DNA of 64,000 nucleotides from Hypericum androsaemum (lineage: Eukaryota > Streptophyta > Magnoliopsida > Malpighiales > Hypericaceae): contig OZ023182.1 of assembly GCA_963995505.1 (NCBI GenBank), forward strand, positions 10,160,707 to 10,224,706, read 5' to 3'. The stretch's first letter is position 1; every line of letters starts with the position of its first letter. The notes under the pieces were generated by a model, which worked only from the letters and a program-made list of their open reading frames with translations, was not told where the DNA came from and made no database searches. The translations under genes and the position numbers were made by a program. Below are positions 37,033-48,412 of the stretch, one piece after another.

Positions 37033-39751
37033 ATGTTCCGGACGAGGACGCCCTCAAATATGAGCAGTGAGAGGGGGATGGGGGACTCGGGTCTCGTCCT
37101 CACCACTGACCCTAAGCCCCGCCTCCGTTGGACTCTTGAGCTCCACGAGCGCTTCGTCGATGCCGTCGCCCAGCTCGGCGGCCCCGACAGTACTTCCCTT
37201 TCCCTTCTCTTCTCTTCTCTGACATGATCAGTTCTGTAACAAGTGATTAACTTGGTCACTGGTGGTGTAACTTGTCAGAGGCCACTCCGAAGACCATCTT
37301 GAGAGTCATGGGTGTGAAGGGCCTTACCCTTTACCACCTCAAAAGCCATCTCCAGGTTTCCTTCTTTCTAGTTTTTCAATATAGATTGATATACGGTCGC
37401 CTGGCTATATCATAAAAATATCAATATTTCCTTGTTTGTGTGTTTCTTCTTCTTCTTCTTCAGAAGTTCAGACTTGGGAAGCAACCCCACAAAGAATTGA
37501 ACGATCACTCCATCAAATATGGTAAGACCGGTTCCCATTTTTTTTTCCCGTACCAACCAATTAATTTTCATATCTTCTTTTTTGGTAAATAAAACTGTCG
37601 GTCAAAGTAAGAGGAGAGCATCATTAACTCAAAACAGAAACGCAAGCAATTAATGACACGCGGGGAATAAAACTAATTTGAACCTACAACAACTATATAT
37701 GCAGCTTCTGGATTGGAACTCCAACGGGGTGCGGCATCTTCTCCATCCATGATGGGACTCAGCATGAACGAGTAAGCCCCCACGTTCATTTAAATAGTTT
37801 TTAGTCAATCCCAAAAATTTCCTTCTGCGAATATATATATTTTTTGGGTAAATTACTGTGGTATCCCTCGGATTTGACTAAATCATCGGTGTTTTAAAAA
37901 TTATTCTCACGTCCTTCGTGTTTGATTTTATTATGCGTTCGGGTCCCTGGCTGATGTCAGCAGCTCTTTTTTCATTTTTGTTACTAAAATTACCAAAATA
38001 CCCTCAAAAAAGAAGATCATCCCTTCCTCGTCTTGATCGTTCTTCTCGCCAGTGGCAACTTAACAACTCAAAACCCAGAAAAATTAATCGCAAAAAGATC
38101 ATCCCTTCCTCCTCCTAAAATCGACGTCCCCTCTCTCGATCGGCCAGCACAGCACCTCCTGTCGGCAGTACAACCATCAACCGACGCCGGTACCCTTGGA
38201 ATGCCGGTACCCATGAACTCGCCGACGCCGACACCGACAACCACCCTCTACCACCATTCGTGGTCTCACTCCTCGACTACAGGAGAACATGAGACTGGGA
38301 GGAGAGCGAGGCCTATTGGTTGAGGCGGAGTTGAATTGGAGGTTGGGTTTTGTCCGGGTAGCCCTCCAGGTCCACCTTCATCTTCGATTACAGCGAAGGA
38401 GGCTCGTCGGGGTGGGTTCTTAGGGTCGAGGAGAAGGTCAGAGCGCAGGTCTCGTCGGAGAGGCGGTTGAAGATGTTCGACGAGGTCAATTTCACAGGAG
38501 ATGACGAAGACCACCGTCGTTGTCCTTCTGGTCTTCATCTCCATCGCCGATTGGAAAGGCCATCTTCATCTTCCGTTTGACGTTTGCCGACGACGAGAAG
38601 AGATCCATCTAGAGGAAGAAGATGAAATTTTTTTTGTTTCTAAGGGTATTTTTATAATTTTAATGATAAAAATAAAAAAGAGAGCTGATAATGTCAGCCA
38701 GAGACCCGAACGTATAATAAAATCAAACACAAGGGACGTAAAAATAAATTTTGAAACAGCTGCTGACATCAGCCAGGGACCCGAACGTATAATAAAATCA
38801 AACACGAGGGACGTAAAAATAATTTTTGAAATAAGGGGGACTAAATCGTCGATTTAGTAAAATCCGTGAAATACTACAATAATTTGCCTTTTTTTTGGAA
38901 CTCAAATCTGAAACTTTTTTGAGAATAACTTAAATTTGATTCATGGTTGACACTTGACACCACTAGTATGCAAATGGAGGTCCAAAGAAGGTTGCATGAA
39001 CAACTTGAGGTACTTAATTACTTTGCCCTATATATACAGATCTATACCCAAGTCTCTTTAATTCTCTTATATAATCTAATAAAATGGGAGACTGAAAACA
39101 TATCTGATTCTTAATACCGAAGAATATCGTCAGACCTAAAAATGTAAGTATGTCTGTCTAAAAACATCCGTCTTCCTAGGCAATTAACCTAATTAACTAT
39201 AATCCAAAAGTTTTGAACGTGTGCAGGTACAGAGACACCTTCAGGTACGGATTGAAGCCCAAGGGAAGTACATGCAAAGCATGCTCGAGAAAGCTTCCCA
39301 AACCCTAGCCGGTGAGAATTTCACTTGTACAAGTAACAACAACAAGAGTAATATTCAGAACCAAGGAGGAGGAGCTCCCGATATGGGTCATGGGATCGGT
39401 CCTCTCAATTTCCCGCCCTTCCAAGCCCAAGGCAAGACCCTTTTGATTTGGCCTGACGATCTCCGGTTGCAAGAGATGGCAACCGGGACGGTGTGCATTG
39501 GTGGCCCCCAGGATGACCCTTTCAAAGCCGACCACATTCAGCTTGGCCCGCCTAGTTTGGACTTGGAGAGAGCGGCTAGCACCGACCATTTGGATTCCAT
39601 ATCGGATATATATGAGACGAAACCGATGTTTCAGGGCAATGGTTTGATGGTAGGGGGTCAGAAGCTAGAGAGGCCGTCGTCGTCGAGACGAGCGCATCTC
39701 CAGGGAGACAGAATGAGTCCCATCATGAACACTTCAGGCCGGTTTGGTTAA
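37033..39751 (+). CDS. MYB-CC (GARP) transcription factor, MYR/PHR1-like
   Basis: Six exons (37033-37189, 37279-37355, 37464-37521, 37705-37771, 38967-39009, 39227-39751) give 308 aa. The single GARP-type MYB repeat reads PRLRWTLELHERFVDAVAQLGG, then [31 protein letters not shown]. The MYB-CC coiled coil with LHEQLE follows (MEVQRRLHEQLEVQRHLQVRIEAQGKYMQ), and the C-terminus is unstructured. Members bind DNA as dimers and act in phosphate or flowering regulation; the closest look is to MYR1/MYR2-type proteins rather than PHR1, because the MYB repeat is near the N-terminus. Intron 4 (1.2 kb) is mostly a transposon (37847-38888). A copia element begins about 50 bp after the stop codon, so the native 3' UTR is probably disrupted. 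An upstream in-frame ATG at 36964 would add a Ser/Leu run; I prefer 37033. Confidence 0.88.
37847..38888. mobile_element. MULE-type TIR element in intron 4 of the MYB-CC gene
   Basis: 1,042 bp. The ends are GGTAAATTACTGTGGTAT and, inverted, GGCAAATTATTGTAGTAT. Long imperfect TIRs of over 110 bp include cgttcgggtccctggctg. The right end holds two copies of the subterminal segment in tandem (about 38685-38830). Flanking 9-mers tattttttg (37838-37846) and ttttttttg (38889-38897) match at 8 of 9. The interior (about 38030-38600) is more GC-rich than the TIRs and has coding-like composition, as in Pack-MULEs, but I do not recognise the source gene. Confidence 0.75.
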
Positions 39752-39803
39752 ATTATATTTACTGTGTCTACTTAACTTATATAGAGATATGGCTACTTGT
39801 TCC

Positions 39804-40006
39804 TATTATGGATCCTTATCTTCTCATCTGGTTATTTGTATTCAAACCGATCCCGCGTGATCTTTAGTTTGTAAAGTTCAAAGTTCAATTTATAATTAGC
39901 TAATAGTTATTACTAGTAGTGGTTGAATTGTAATAGGAGTCTACTACAATGTTGTATTTATTAGCGTTTGATCAGTAATGAGAAGGAGTGGCATACATTT
40001 TCTTCA
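39804..40006 (+). repeat. Left LTR of the copia element
   Basis: Starts tattatggatcc and ends ttttcttca. Near-identical to 44551-44753. Confidence 0.9.
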
Positions 40007-40018
40007 TGGTATCAGAGC
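40007..40018 (+). promoter_or_regulatory. Primer-binding site (initiator Met tRNA)
   Basis: TGGTATCAGAGC abuts the left LTR, the standard minus-strand primer site of plant copia elements. Confidence 0.9.
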
Positions 40019-40082
40019 CGAACCTGGTTTAAGTCCACACAAAATTAGCCTACCTATCGCAAAATTAATTCCCTACCAAAAT

Positions 40083-43000
40083 ATGTCATTGGATGGCACT
40101 AACAGTTCGGGTACCAATCTCCCGGACCATGGTGATGTTATTGCTGTCCCAGTACCAATCAATAGTGTGGATTCGTCATCACCATACTATTTGCATCCGT
40201 CTGGTCATCCAGCTCAAGTTTTCGTCTCGGAGCAATTGCACGACGGAAATTATGGCGAATGGGTGATAGACATGAGCGACCTCTTATTCGCAAAGAATAA
40301 GTTTGGTTTTGTCGACGGCTCGTTGTCACGACCTCCTCCAGATTCCGGCGATCTCAATCATTGGATTCGAACGGGCCACATGATCAAAGGATGGCTTCGA
40401 AACTCAATGATCAAGGAGATTCGAAGTAGTGTTCGTTGTGCCAAGACAGCTCAAGAGATTTGGGCTGACATCTCTGAGCATTTTGGACAAGGAAGCGCTC
40501 CCCGAGCTTATGATCTACGGAGAGCGATTTCACTCCTTCGTTAGGATCAAATGACTGTTTCCGCTTATTACACTAAATTAAAGGGTCTTTGGGATGAGGT
40601 TCAAGCAATACGACCTCTACTAAAGTCTTCTTGCACTAATTGTGATCATGAAATGCAGAAACAGATATTGAAGATCCGTGAGGAGCAGCTCTATGATTTT
40701 CTGATGGGACTAGACGACGTATTCAATACTGTCAAGTCACAAATCCTAAGTACACAACCTATTCCAAGCCTACGTCAAGCCTACCACCTTATAGCCCAAG
40801 AGGAACAAAGGCGAGTGATCTCCTCAGCGAGGAAGTCGACGCCGGAATCTGCTGCTTTCAATTTTAGTTCATCGCATTCGGACTCTTCTAGGGGTCTTGG
40901 AAATCGGCGATCCAACAACAACAATGGAGGCAGTGGTAACAACAATAATAATAGACCCAAATGTACCCACTGTCAGAAAACTGGGCATACCGAGGATACC
41001 TGTTATGAGCTCATTGGGTATCCGGATGGGTGGAAAAAAAGAGGCCGTGATAATCAACGACGTGGTCGTGATGCTGGAAGTGTTGGTCGTGATGCTGGTG
41101 CTAGGGTTCCTCCTAAGGTGGCACAAGTTCGCAGTGATGATACTCCCGTTCCAGGATTTACGCAAGACCAGCTGGCGAGTCTTATGCGACATTTCGGGAT
41201 CAAGGAAGAAGCCAATGGCAGTTCATCCACGTCATTGACTGAAAATTGTGCAAATATGGCTGGTAAGAATTTTTATTCTCGACCTTGGGTCATTGATTCT
41301 GGAGCGACCGACCACATTACTTGTCATTCCGACTGGATGAATGATTCTCTTCGCGATCAAAATCATCCTCCTGTCAAGATTCCCAATGGCGATGATATAC
41401 CTGTACAAGGGATCGGTACAATTGATTTGTGTGATAAATTGCGTCTTGATCGGGTCTTATATATACCAAAATTCCAATGCAATTTATTATCAATTAGCCG
41501 ACTAACAAGGGATCTAAATTGCATGGTTATTTTTCTGGCTGATGTTTGTGTCATACAGGACTCGGCTTCGAGGAAACTGATTGGAGCGGGTAGGCAACGG
41601 GACGACTTGTACTATTTTGAAGACGTGCGAGGGGGTTCAGCATTTTCGACAGTGCAGGTCAAGGATGTTGCAATTTGGCATCAAAGGCTGGGGCATGCTC
41701 CCATTACAAAGTTGTGTCAGATACCGTTCTTGGATTTCTTGTCTTTTCCAAATAAGTTTACTCATTGTGACTCTTGTGTTCGGGCCAAACAAACCCGCTT
41801 ACCCTTTTGCAATAGTTCAATTCAAACAATGACATACTTTGAATTAATACATTGCGATGTTTGGGGTCCATATAAGACTCCGGCTTCATATGGTGCTCAT
41901 TATTTTCTAACAATAGTCGATGACTTCAGCAGAGGCATTTGGACGTATCTAATCAAGTATAAATCCGATGTCACTCGATGTTTACTTGCATTTTTCCGCA
42001 TGGTCGAAAGGCAATTTGGATACAGAGTCAAAGGAGTTCGATCTGACAACGGGATGGAGTTCCGATCCACAGAACTACTTCAATATTATGAGAGCAGTGA
42101 GATTATTTTTCAGACGAGTTGCGCCTATACTCCACAACAAAATGGAGTCGTCGAGCATCGTCATCATCATATTCGTGAGGTAGCACGATCTCTTCGATTT
42201 CAGTCACATTTACCTATTAAATTCTGGGGTGAATGCGTACTTGCTGCTACCTACATAATCAACCGTTTGCCATCTTCGGTGCTTGATTGTAAAACTCCGT
42301 ACGAAGTAGTCTATGGAAAGTTACCATCGTATGACCATTTTAGAGTATTTGGATGCCTGGCCTATGCTCATAATCACACGAGAACTGACAAATTCGATGA
42401 TCGGAGCAAGCCGTGTGTTTTTGTAGGGTATCCTCTTACTCAAAAGGGGTACCGGCTTTATGATATATCTGCAAATAAATTTTATGTGACCAGAGATGTC
42501 ACGTTTGTCGAAGGCAATTATCCCTACAAGCCGGAGATGATATCCGATTCTATTAAGAATGCACATGGATCTCAGGTTATTAATTCAAGAATTGCTTATG
42601 ATCCTGTTGAAGTGGGTGGTGACAAAACTGTTGAAATGGGTGGCGACAGAATTGTTGATTCAAGAGGTGATTTTGATCCTGTTCAATTGAGTAGTGACCA
42701 AGTAATATCTATTAATCCAGAAATTACGCAAGTGCCACCAGAACCAGTAATTAGAACTAATCAATCGGTCCCGATACCAAAGCATGCTCCTACCCCAGTT
42801 TCAACTCCTCCACGACGAAGCACCAGAAATAAGCATGTTCCTTCCCATCTTTCTAATTATGAGATCGAATTACCCCCCTCGTACGTCGTCCCGTCTGCCA
42901 ATCCCGTTTCAAAAGGTAACCTCGTGGCTCATCCTTTGACGCATTACATTAGTTATGATAAATTTTCCGCTGCTCACCGGGTATATCTAACCACTCTGGT

Positions 43001-44543
43001 TTCCCACCATGAGCCTCGTTATTATCATGAAGCAGCTAAATCTCCATGTTGGAGAGATGCCATGCGGAAGGAGATTCAAGCTCTCGAAAAAAGTGAAACG
43101 TGGGATATCGTTGCTCTCCCGCCTGGCAAGAAGGCTATAAACTCGAAGTGGGTTTATAAAATAAAATTTAAGCCAAATGGTGACATCGAACGATACAAGG
43201 CCCGATTAGTTGCTCGTGGTTTTAAACAAGTCGAAGGTATTGACTATCATGACACTTTTGCTCCTGTTGCCAAACTAGTATCCGTTCGGTATTTACTTTC
43301 TATTGCAGTAAAGAAAGGCTGGATTATTCAACAATTAGACGTTGATAACGCCTTCTTACATGGCAATTTAACTGAAGAAGTATTCATGAACATTCCACGA
43401 GGTTTTGCTCGGCCTGGGGATAGGCGAGTTTGTCGACTCCGAAAGTCGCTCTATGGCCTTAAGCAAGCTTCTCGCAGCTGGTACAGCAAGTTTACTGCTA
43501 CACTTTTGGCCCTTGGTTTTCGGCGATCTAGGGCAGATTATGCCTTATTTATTCATCATCGTGGGAATCTCGTCTTATTTCTACTAGTGTACGTGGATGA
43601 CATCATATTAGTTGGAGATGATCTCGACATGCTTCAGCACACAAAGACTTACTTGGATCGTTCTTTTGGTATAAAGGATCTTGGTGTCTTGAAGTATTTT
43701 TTGGGGATCGAAGTCGCACGCACACCGGATGGACTTGTTCTTAGCCAACACAAATATCTACTTGATATACTTAATGAGTGTGGCCAGCAAAATTCTCGGC
43801 CAAGTGCGGTTCCTATTGAGCAAAACCACCGCTTGGAAAGGATGGGCGAAGTCGCTGACGATGCCACTCGCTATCGCCGCCTAGTTGGTCGATTGATGTA
43901 TTTGACTGTTACTCGACCCGACATTGTTTACGCGGTCAACATCTTAAGTCAGTTCGTTGATAATCCAAGCCCGGCTTACCTTGATGCTGCAGATAGGGTG
44001 CTTCGGTATCTCAAAACAACTCCCGGACAGGGCATATTGTTGAATAAACAATCAAGTTTCAATCTGGTTGCCTATTGTGATGCTGATTGGGCAGGGTGTC
44101 CCATGACTCGACGATCCCGTAGTGGTTATTTTGTCACTCTTGGTGGTTCTCCAATTTCTTGGCGAAGCAAGAAGCAAAGTGTGGTGGCCCGTTCGTCCGC
44201 AGAAGCTGAGTATCGAGCAATGGCGGTGACGGTTAGTGAAGTGCTCTGGCTTCGTTGGTTACTTGGTGATTTTGGCGTTAGACAATCGGGCCCGACCCCT
44301 CTCTTTTGTAACAATCAAGCTGCATTATACATTACTCAGAATCCAGTCTACCACGAACGTACGAAGCACGTGGAGATGGATTGTTATTTCGTTTGGGAAC
44401 GATCTATTTCCAATGACATTTCTCCTTGCAAGATCAGTACCACGAACCAATTAGCCGACCTGTTTACCAAAGGTCTTGGAGCTGATCATTTCTGCACACT
44501 TGTTTCCAAGTTGGGTGTTGTTAATCTGCACTCTCCAACTTGA
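40083..44543 (+). pseudogene. Copia gag-pol polyprotein, interrupted by one in-frame TAG
   Basis: One reading frame from the ATG at 40083 to the TGA at 44541-44543, broken only by TAG at 40542-40544. Domains in order: gag of the UBN2 type, CCHC knuckle (CTHCQKTGHTEDTC), aspartic protease (WVIDSGATDHIT), GAG-pre-integrase (WHQRLGHAP), integrase core with acidic residues in HCDVWGP and RSDNGMEF, reverse transcriptase with YVDD (LLVYVDDIILVG), and RNase H (YCDADWAG, AEAEYRAM). Apart from the stop, no frameshift was seen. The TAG lies inside gag, upstream of the zinc knuckle, so it is more likely a disabling point mutation than a recoding signal; the flanking codons do not resemble known plant readthrough contexts. 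Annotated as a pseudogene for that reason. Confidence 0.88.
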
Positions 44544-44550
44544 AGGGGAG

Positions 44551-44753
44551 TATTACAGATCCTTATCTTCTCATCTGGTTATTTGTATTCAAACAGATCC
44601 CGCGTGATCTTTAGTTTGTAAAGTTCAAAGTTCAATTTGTAATTAGCTAATAGTTATCACTAGCAGTAGTTGAATTGTAATAGGAGTCTACTACAATGTT
44701 GTATTTATTAGCATTTGATCAGTAATGAGAAGGAGTGGCATACATTTTCTTCA
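44551..44753 (+). repeat. Right LTR of the copia element
   Basis: Matches the left LTR; preceded by a purine tract and followed by the second gttcc. Confidence 0.9.
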
Positions 44754-44841
44754 GTTCCGATGCCTACATTAAATTGTGATTGACTGGATTCGAAAGTAGA
44801 CATAGTTAGGAGATGAGATGTAGGATTTTGGTCTTCATATT

Positions 44842-46605
44842 TGTTGAGATAAAAAAAATGTGAGAACGCTAAGAACGATCTCGTGACGGCCCGGAGTGCT
44901 CGTCCCAAGGTCGATCTAATACTACAGATAACAAGATTGGCAGAAGTCGAGACTACTACTAACCTAAACTAAGATAAAGAAGCCGAAGCTTGATAGATAT
45001 TGTGTGTTTGATTTGTGGATGTCCCTGCCTTGCCCCCAAGCCTTGCTTATATAGAGGAGGTAGACCGACCCTGCCTTCTCCTAGTCGGGCCAAAAGACTC
45101 CAAGCTCTATCTCCTTCTGTCGCCTATCCTTATCGCTGCCAAGCCTTATCCTTACCCGATCCGGACTTTTCGGTCTCCAGACGTTTACGTGTTCCCTTGA
45201 ACTCGATCGTATCCAGACTCTTCAAGCTTATCTTGCCTTTTTCAGAGTTTAGATTTATCTCTATCTTCTGACTGAGAATTGTTTTAACCTCACGAGAATT
45301 TGAGTACACCCGGTCTCCTTGGGGCGGCCAAACTCTTCTTGAGTTAGCCTTACTTCGGCCTCTTTATAGCCACCTAGAACAACCTTACACCGGGCACCGT
45401 CCTTAACCTTTAGAGATCATCGTCCTACTCGAAGTGAAAGAAAACATGATCCTACTCAAGCTAAGAGCAGCTGGCGCCCTTCTTAGTGTCCTTAACTGGC
45501 ACCGGGTTTAGGAGCCTTTAATAGGCGCCTCATTTGGTACCTCATCCGGTGCCACATCTGATTAAAGTGGCCTTTTGACATTCTTCTGCCTCGAATTTGA
45601 AGAAGCCATAAACTACAAAGTTGTAGCTCTATGACTTACCTTTACACATCAACTTGAATCGTATTAATCCGAGATTTGAGTCAAAAGATATGACCTGGCG
45701 CCGGATTTGCTTCCTCTACCTGGCACCAAGTTTGCTGCCCACACTTGGCACCGATTTTAGATAACCTTCCACTCTTAATTGGCCCAAGTGATGAACTACG
45801 AAGTTGTAGGCCTATTATTATCTTTCCATAGGCTCAGGAATCACCTTAATCTGAAGTCCGAGTCAAACGTTATGACCGCTTTGCTGTAGACAGCCGAAAC
45901 CCCCTTTCCCTGCCTTTAGCTGGCGCCGAGTTTGGCCGTCAAGAGTTGGCACTGGGTTTAGTTGCACTCAGTTGGCGCCACATTTAGTTGGTACTGGGTT
46001 GGCCCTTCACTCAGTTGGCGCTGCATTTAGTTGACGCCACATTTAGTTGGCGTCGGGTTGGCCCTTAACTCGGTCGGCGTCAATTTTAGCTAATGTCGGG
46101 CTCACCTCCATTGAGTTGGTACCTCACTCGCTTTAGGAGAATAAATGCTCCATTCGGCTTCACCTTCTCGAACTTGTGAAGTCAATCACGCACCCAACTC
46201 CCATACTCGAAGCCCCAACCTTGTAAATTATTTTGCCCGTCAACAGATAGGTATTGTGAGATAGCTCCCTCAAGCCAATGAGCGTCCGGCCTCTCCAAGT
46301 GAGTGACCCGATTTAAGAAAGGCTATCTATCCCTAACAAGTGTATGACTTGACCCGAGAGAGTTTCACCTCACTTGAGGCTGAGGGTACCCAAACTGACT
46401 TGAGGTCAGGGGTACTTAGATCGCCTTACCCTAAGGGTACTTAAGGTGATTCAATGCTGAGAGTACCCAAGCTAATTCAAGGCTGAGGGCACCCAAATCG
46501 ACTTGAGCGTACCCAGCCAAGGTAAGTTGACGTCTAAGTCCAGGAACTTCAATAATCGTCCTAGTCGATCCCAAGCTCCCAACACGTTTTTTTTGCACTT
46601 CAACA
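44842..46605 (-). mobile_element. Probable solo LTR or LTR fragment, minus orientation
   Basis: Read on the minus strand, the segment starts TGTTG and ends CAACA and carries a TATA box (CTATATAAG near 45047-45055, minus strand). It holds degenerate internal repeats of ttggcgccgggttt type (about 45450-46130) and gggtacccaaa type (46380-46520). The 5-bp flanks atatt and ataat do not match perfectly, and an alternative right edge exists at 46584, so the boundaries are tentative. No internal retroelement domains adjoin it. Confidence 0.4.
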
Positions 46606-48400
46606 ATAATACATATCATCATCGATCATAAGCTCCCTGATTTCTATTAAATAGTGATAAAATAGATGCTTTGTAAAATGCCATGAATATTATGGCAATC
46701 CATCTAAAATATTGGTACTTTAATTTTTTTTTGGTGGAAAAATATTGGTACTTGAATAGTTGGTTACTGTATCGACATCATCGGTCAATTTGGGTCACGT
46801 TTGCCCCTACTAAGGAAAAATTTCCGGGACTGTAGAAATACCCATATCCTGAGGGTTAGATTTTACCCGTACCCTACGAATCTAGGGTATGTTGACTTTG
46901 ACTGGGTCTAGAGTAGGGCATGAGTATGGGTCCATGTTTTGAAGTAGGGTCTATGGTATGGTATAAATCCATAATTAGACCCTGTGGGTCAGATCATACT
47001 CTTAGATTTTTACCCTACTTTATCTTCTACCCTAATTTAAACCTAGTTAGACCCTATTGATAATTTATATAATATGCTTTATGGTTAACTTTAACATATT
47101 TATTATGTTGTTACTCAACCAGCTTATAAGATGTCGTGAATGATTTATCACTAGAAGCCGACATTATACATTTTTTTGTTGAATTGATTATGTACTTCAA
47201 ACTCGAAAAGAAAAACTTTATACTATTCAAATTAAATTACAAAATTTGATGTTTTATTAATTTTTGTATTGAATGTTGATGTGTAACATAGTAGATGTCT
47301 TGAATTCATTTAAATTTTATATAAAAATTAACTTTTGCTTAAAAATTATCAAAATGCAGAACGTTAAAAGGTTGGACCCTGGGTCTCCAGAAAGATAGGG
47401 TATGAATCTAATAATAAAAAATTTGTAGAGTCTAGGGTAGGGTACGAGTCCAACTAAAAAAATTAAGGTATGAGTAGGGTCCTATCAATACCCTACCCTA
47501 CCTAACCTATTGCCATCCCTAAGTTTCCTACTGAAGCCTTTATTTTATGAGTTATTTTTTTCCGAAGGATTTAATGAGTTAGTTGCTCCATTCAAGTTAG
47601 TTAGATCTATCATTGGCAACAAATAACTTGACCTATCATTGACAACAAATTAAATGAGAATGATTTTCTAGTGATTGTCATGTATAAGTGATAATATTTG
47701 TATCGGTATCATCCTAAAAATGAGTGAAGCCCATCGATCAAGGACAAGTTCTGCTACCCTAAAAAAAAGAACATGGGCTGCTGAGTTGGCGTCCGGTACT
47801 GTAGGCGAGACGCTTCTTTACCATAGACGAAAGAATTTTCTTTAATGATCGCTTTATATCACCACCCCAATAAAAACAAACCAAAAGAAAAGAAGTTTGT
47901 TTATTCCCACAGGAGAAGCCGACACAGAGCATCTTCCTTTGATGTATGTGGTTCCTTTTGGTAGTTTACTACTCCATCCTATTCCTACCATTCTACATCG
48001 GTCGGGCAACTAATTAGGCTGCCCAACATGCACACGTACGTTGAAGGGAAAACCTAAATTAGTTATACCCGAAATTTATGCAATACTCACAATTGGAAGT
48101 ATGACATCCACGTATCTGAGTTTTATATTAATGATTTTAGTATAGGCCAGAAAAGATAAAGGATGGTCGAGAAGATATTAATAAATGTTGCATGCACATG
48201 TATTCCTAATCTGTATTGGAATAGAAGATTATGATTATGAAGAGGGGACCCTGCAAAGTGAAACAGACTCATAGATGGAAAGAAGAAAAGCTAAATAAAG
48301 CCTAAAGGAGAGGGCGAATACTACGCACTCCCATGCACCGCTCCATACTTTGAGGAAGCTTCTATCTTTTCCACTACTAACACCAAATCAAGCTTCTGCG
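46606..48400. other. Spacer with possible hAT-like relic
   Basis: 46790-47521 has many GGGTA/TACCC motifs and a right edge reading ttgccatccctaa, which on the other strand resembles the TAGGG(G/A)TGGCAA ends of hAT non-autonomous elements. A matching left end was not found. The remainder is AT-rich without a gene. Confidence 0.35.
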
Positions 48401-48412
48401 TCGGTCCTTCCC

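Larger units (their letters stand above)
39804..44753 (+). mobile_element. Ty1/copia LTR retrotransposon
   Basis: 4,950 bp with identical-length 203-bp LTRs (39804-40006 and 44551-44753) and a 5-bp target duplication gttcc (39799-39803, 44754-44758). The primer-binding site TGGTATCAGAGC directly after the left LTR is complementary to initiator Met tRNA. A purine tract (gaaggggag, about 44542-44550) precedes the right LTR. The LTRs differ at about 8 of 203 sites, nearly all transitions, so the insertion is moderately young. It is in the same direction as the MYB-CC gene and sits in its 3' flank. Confidence 0.95.
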
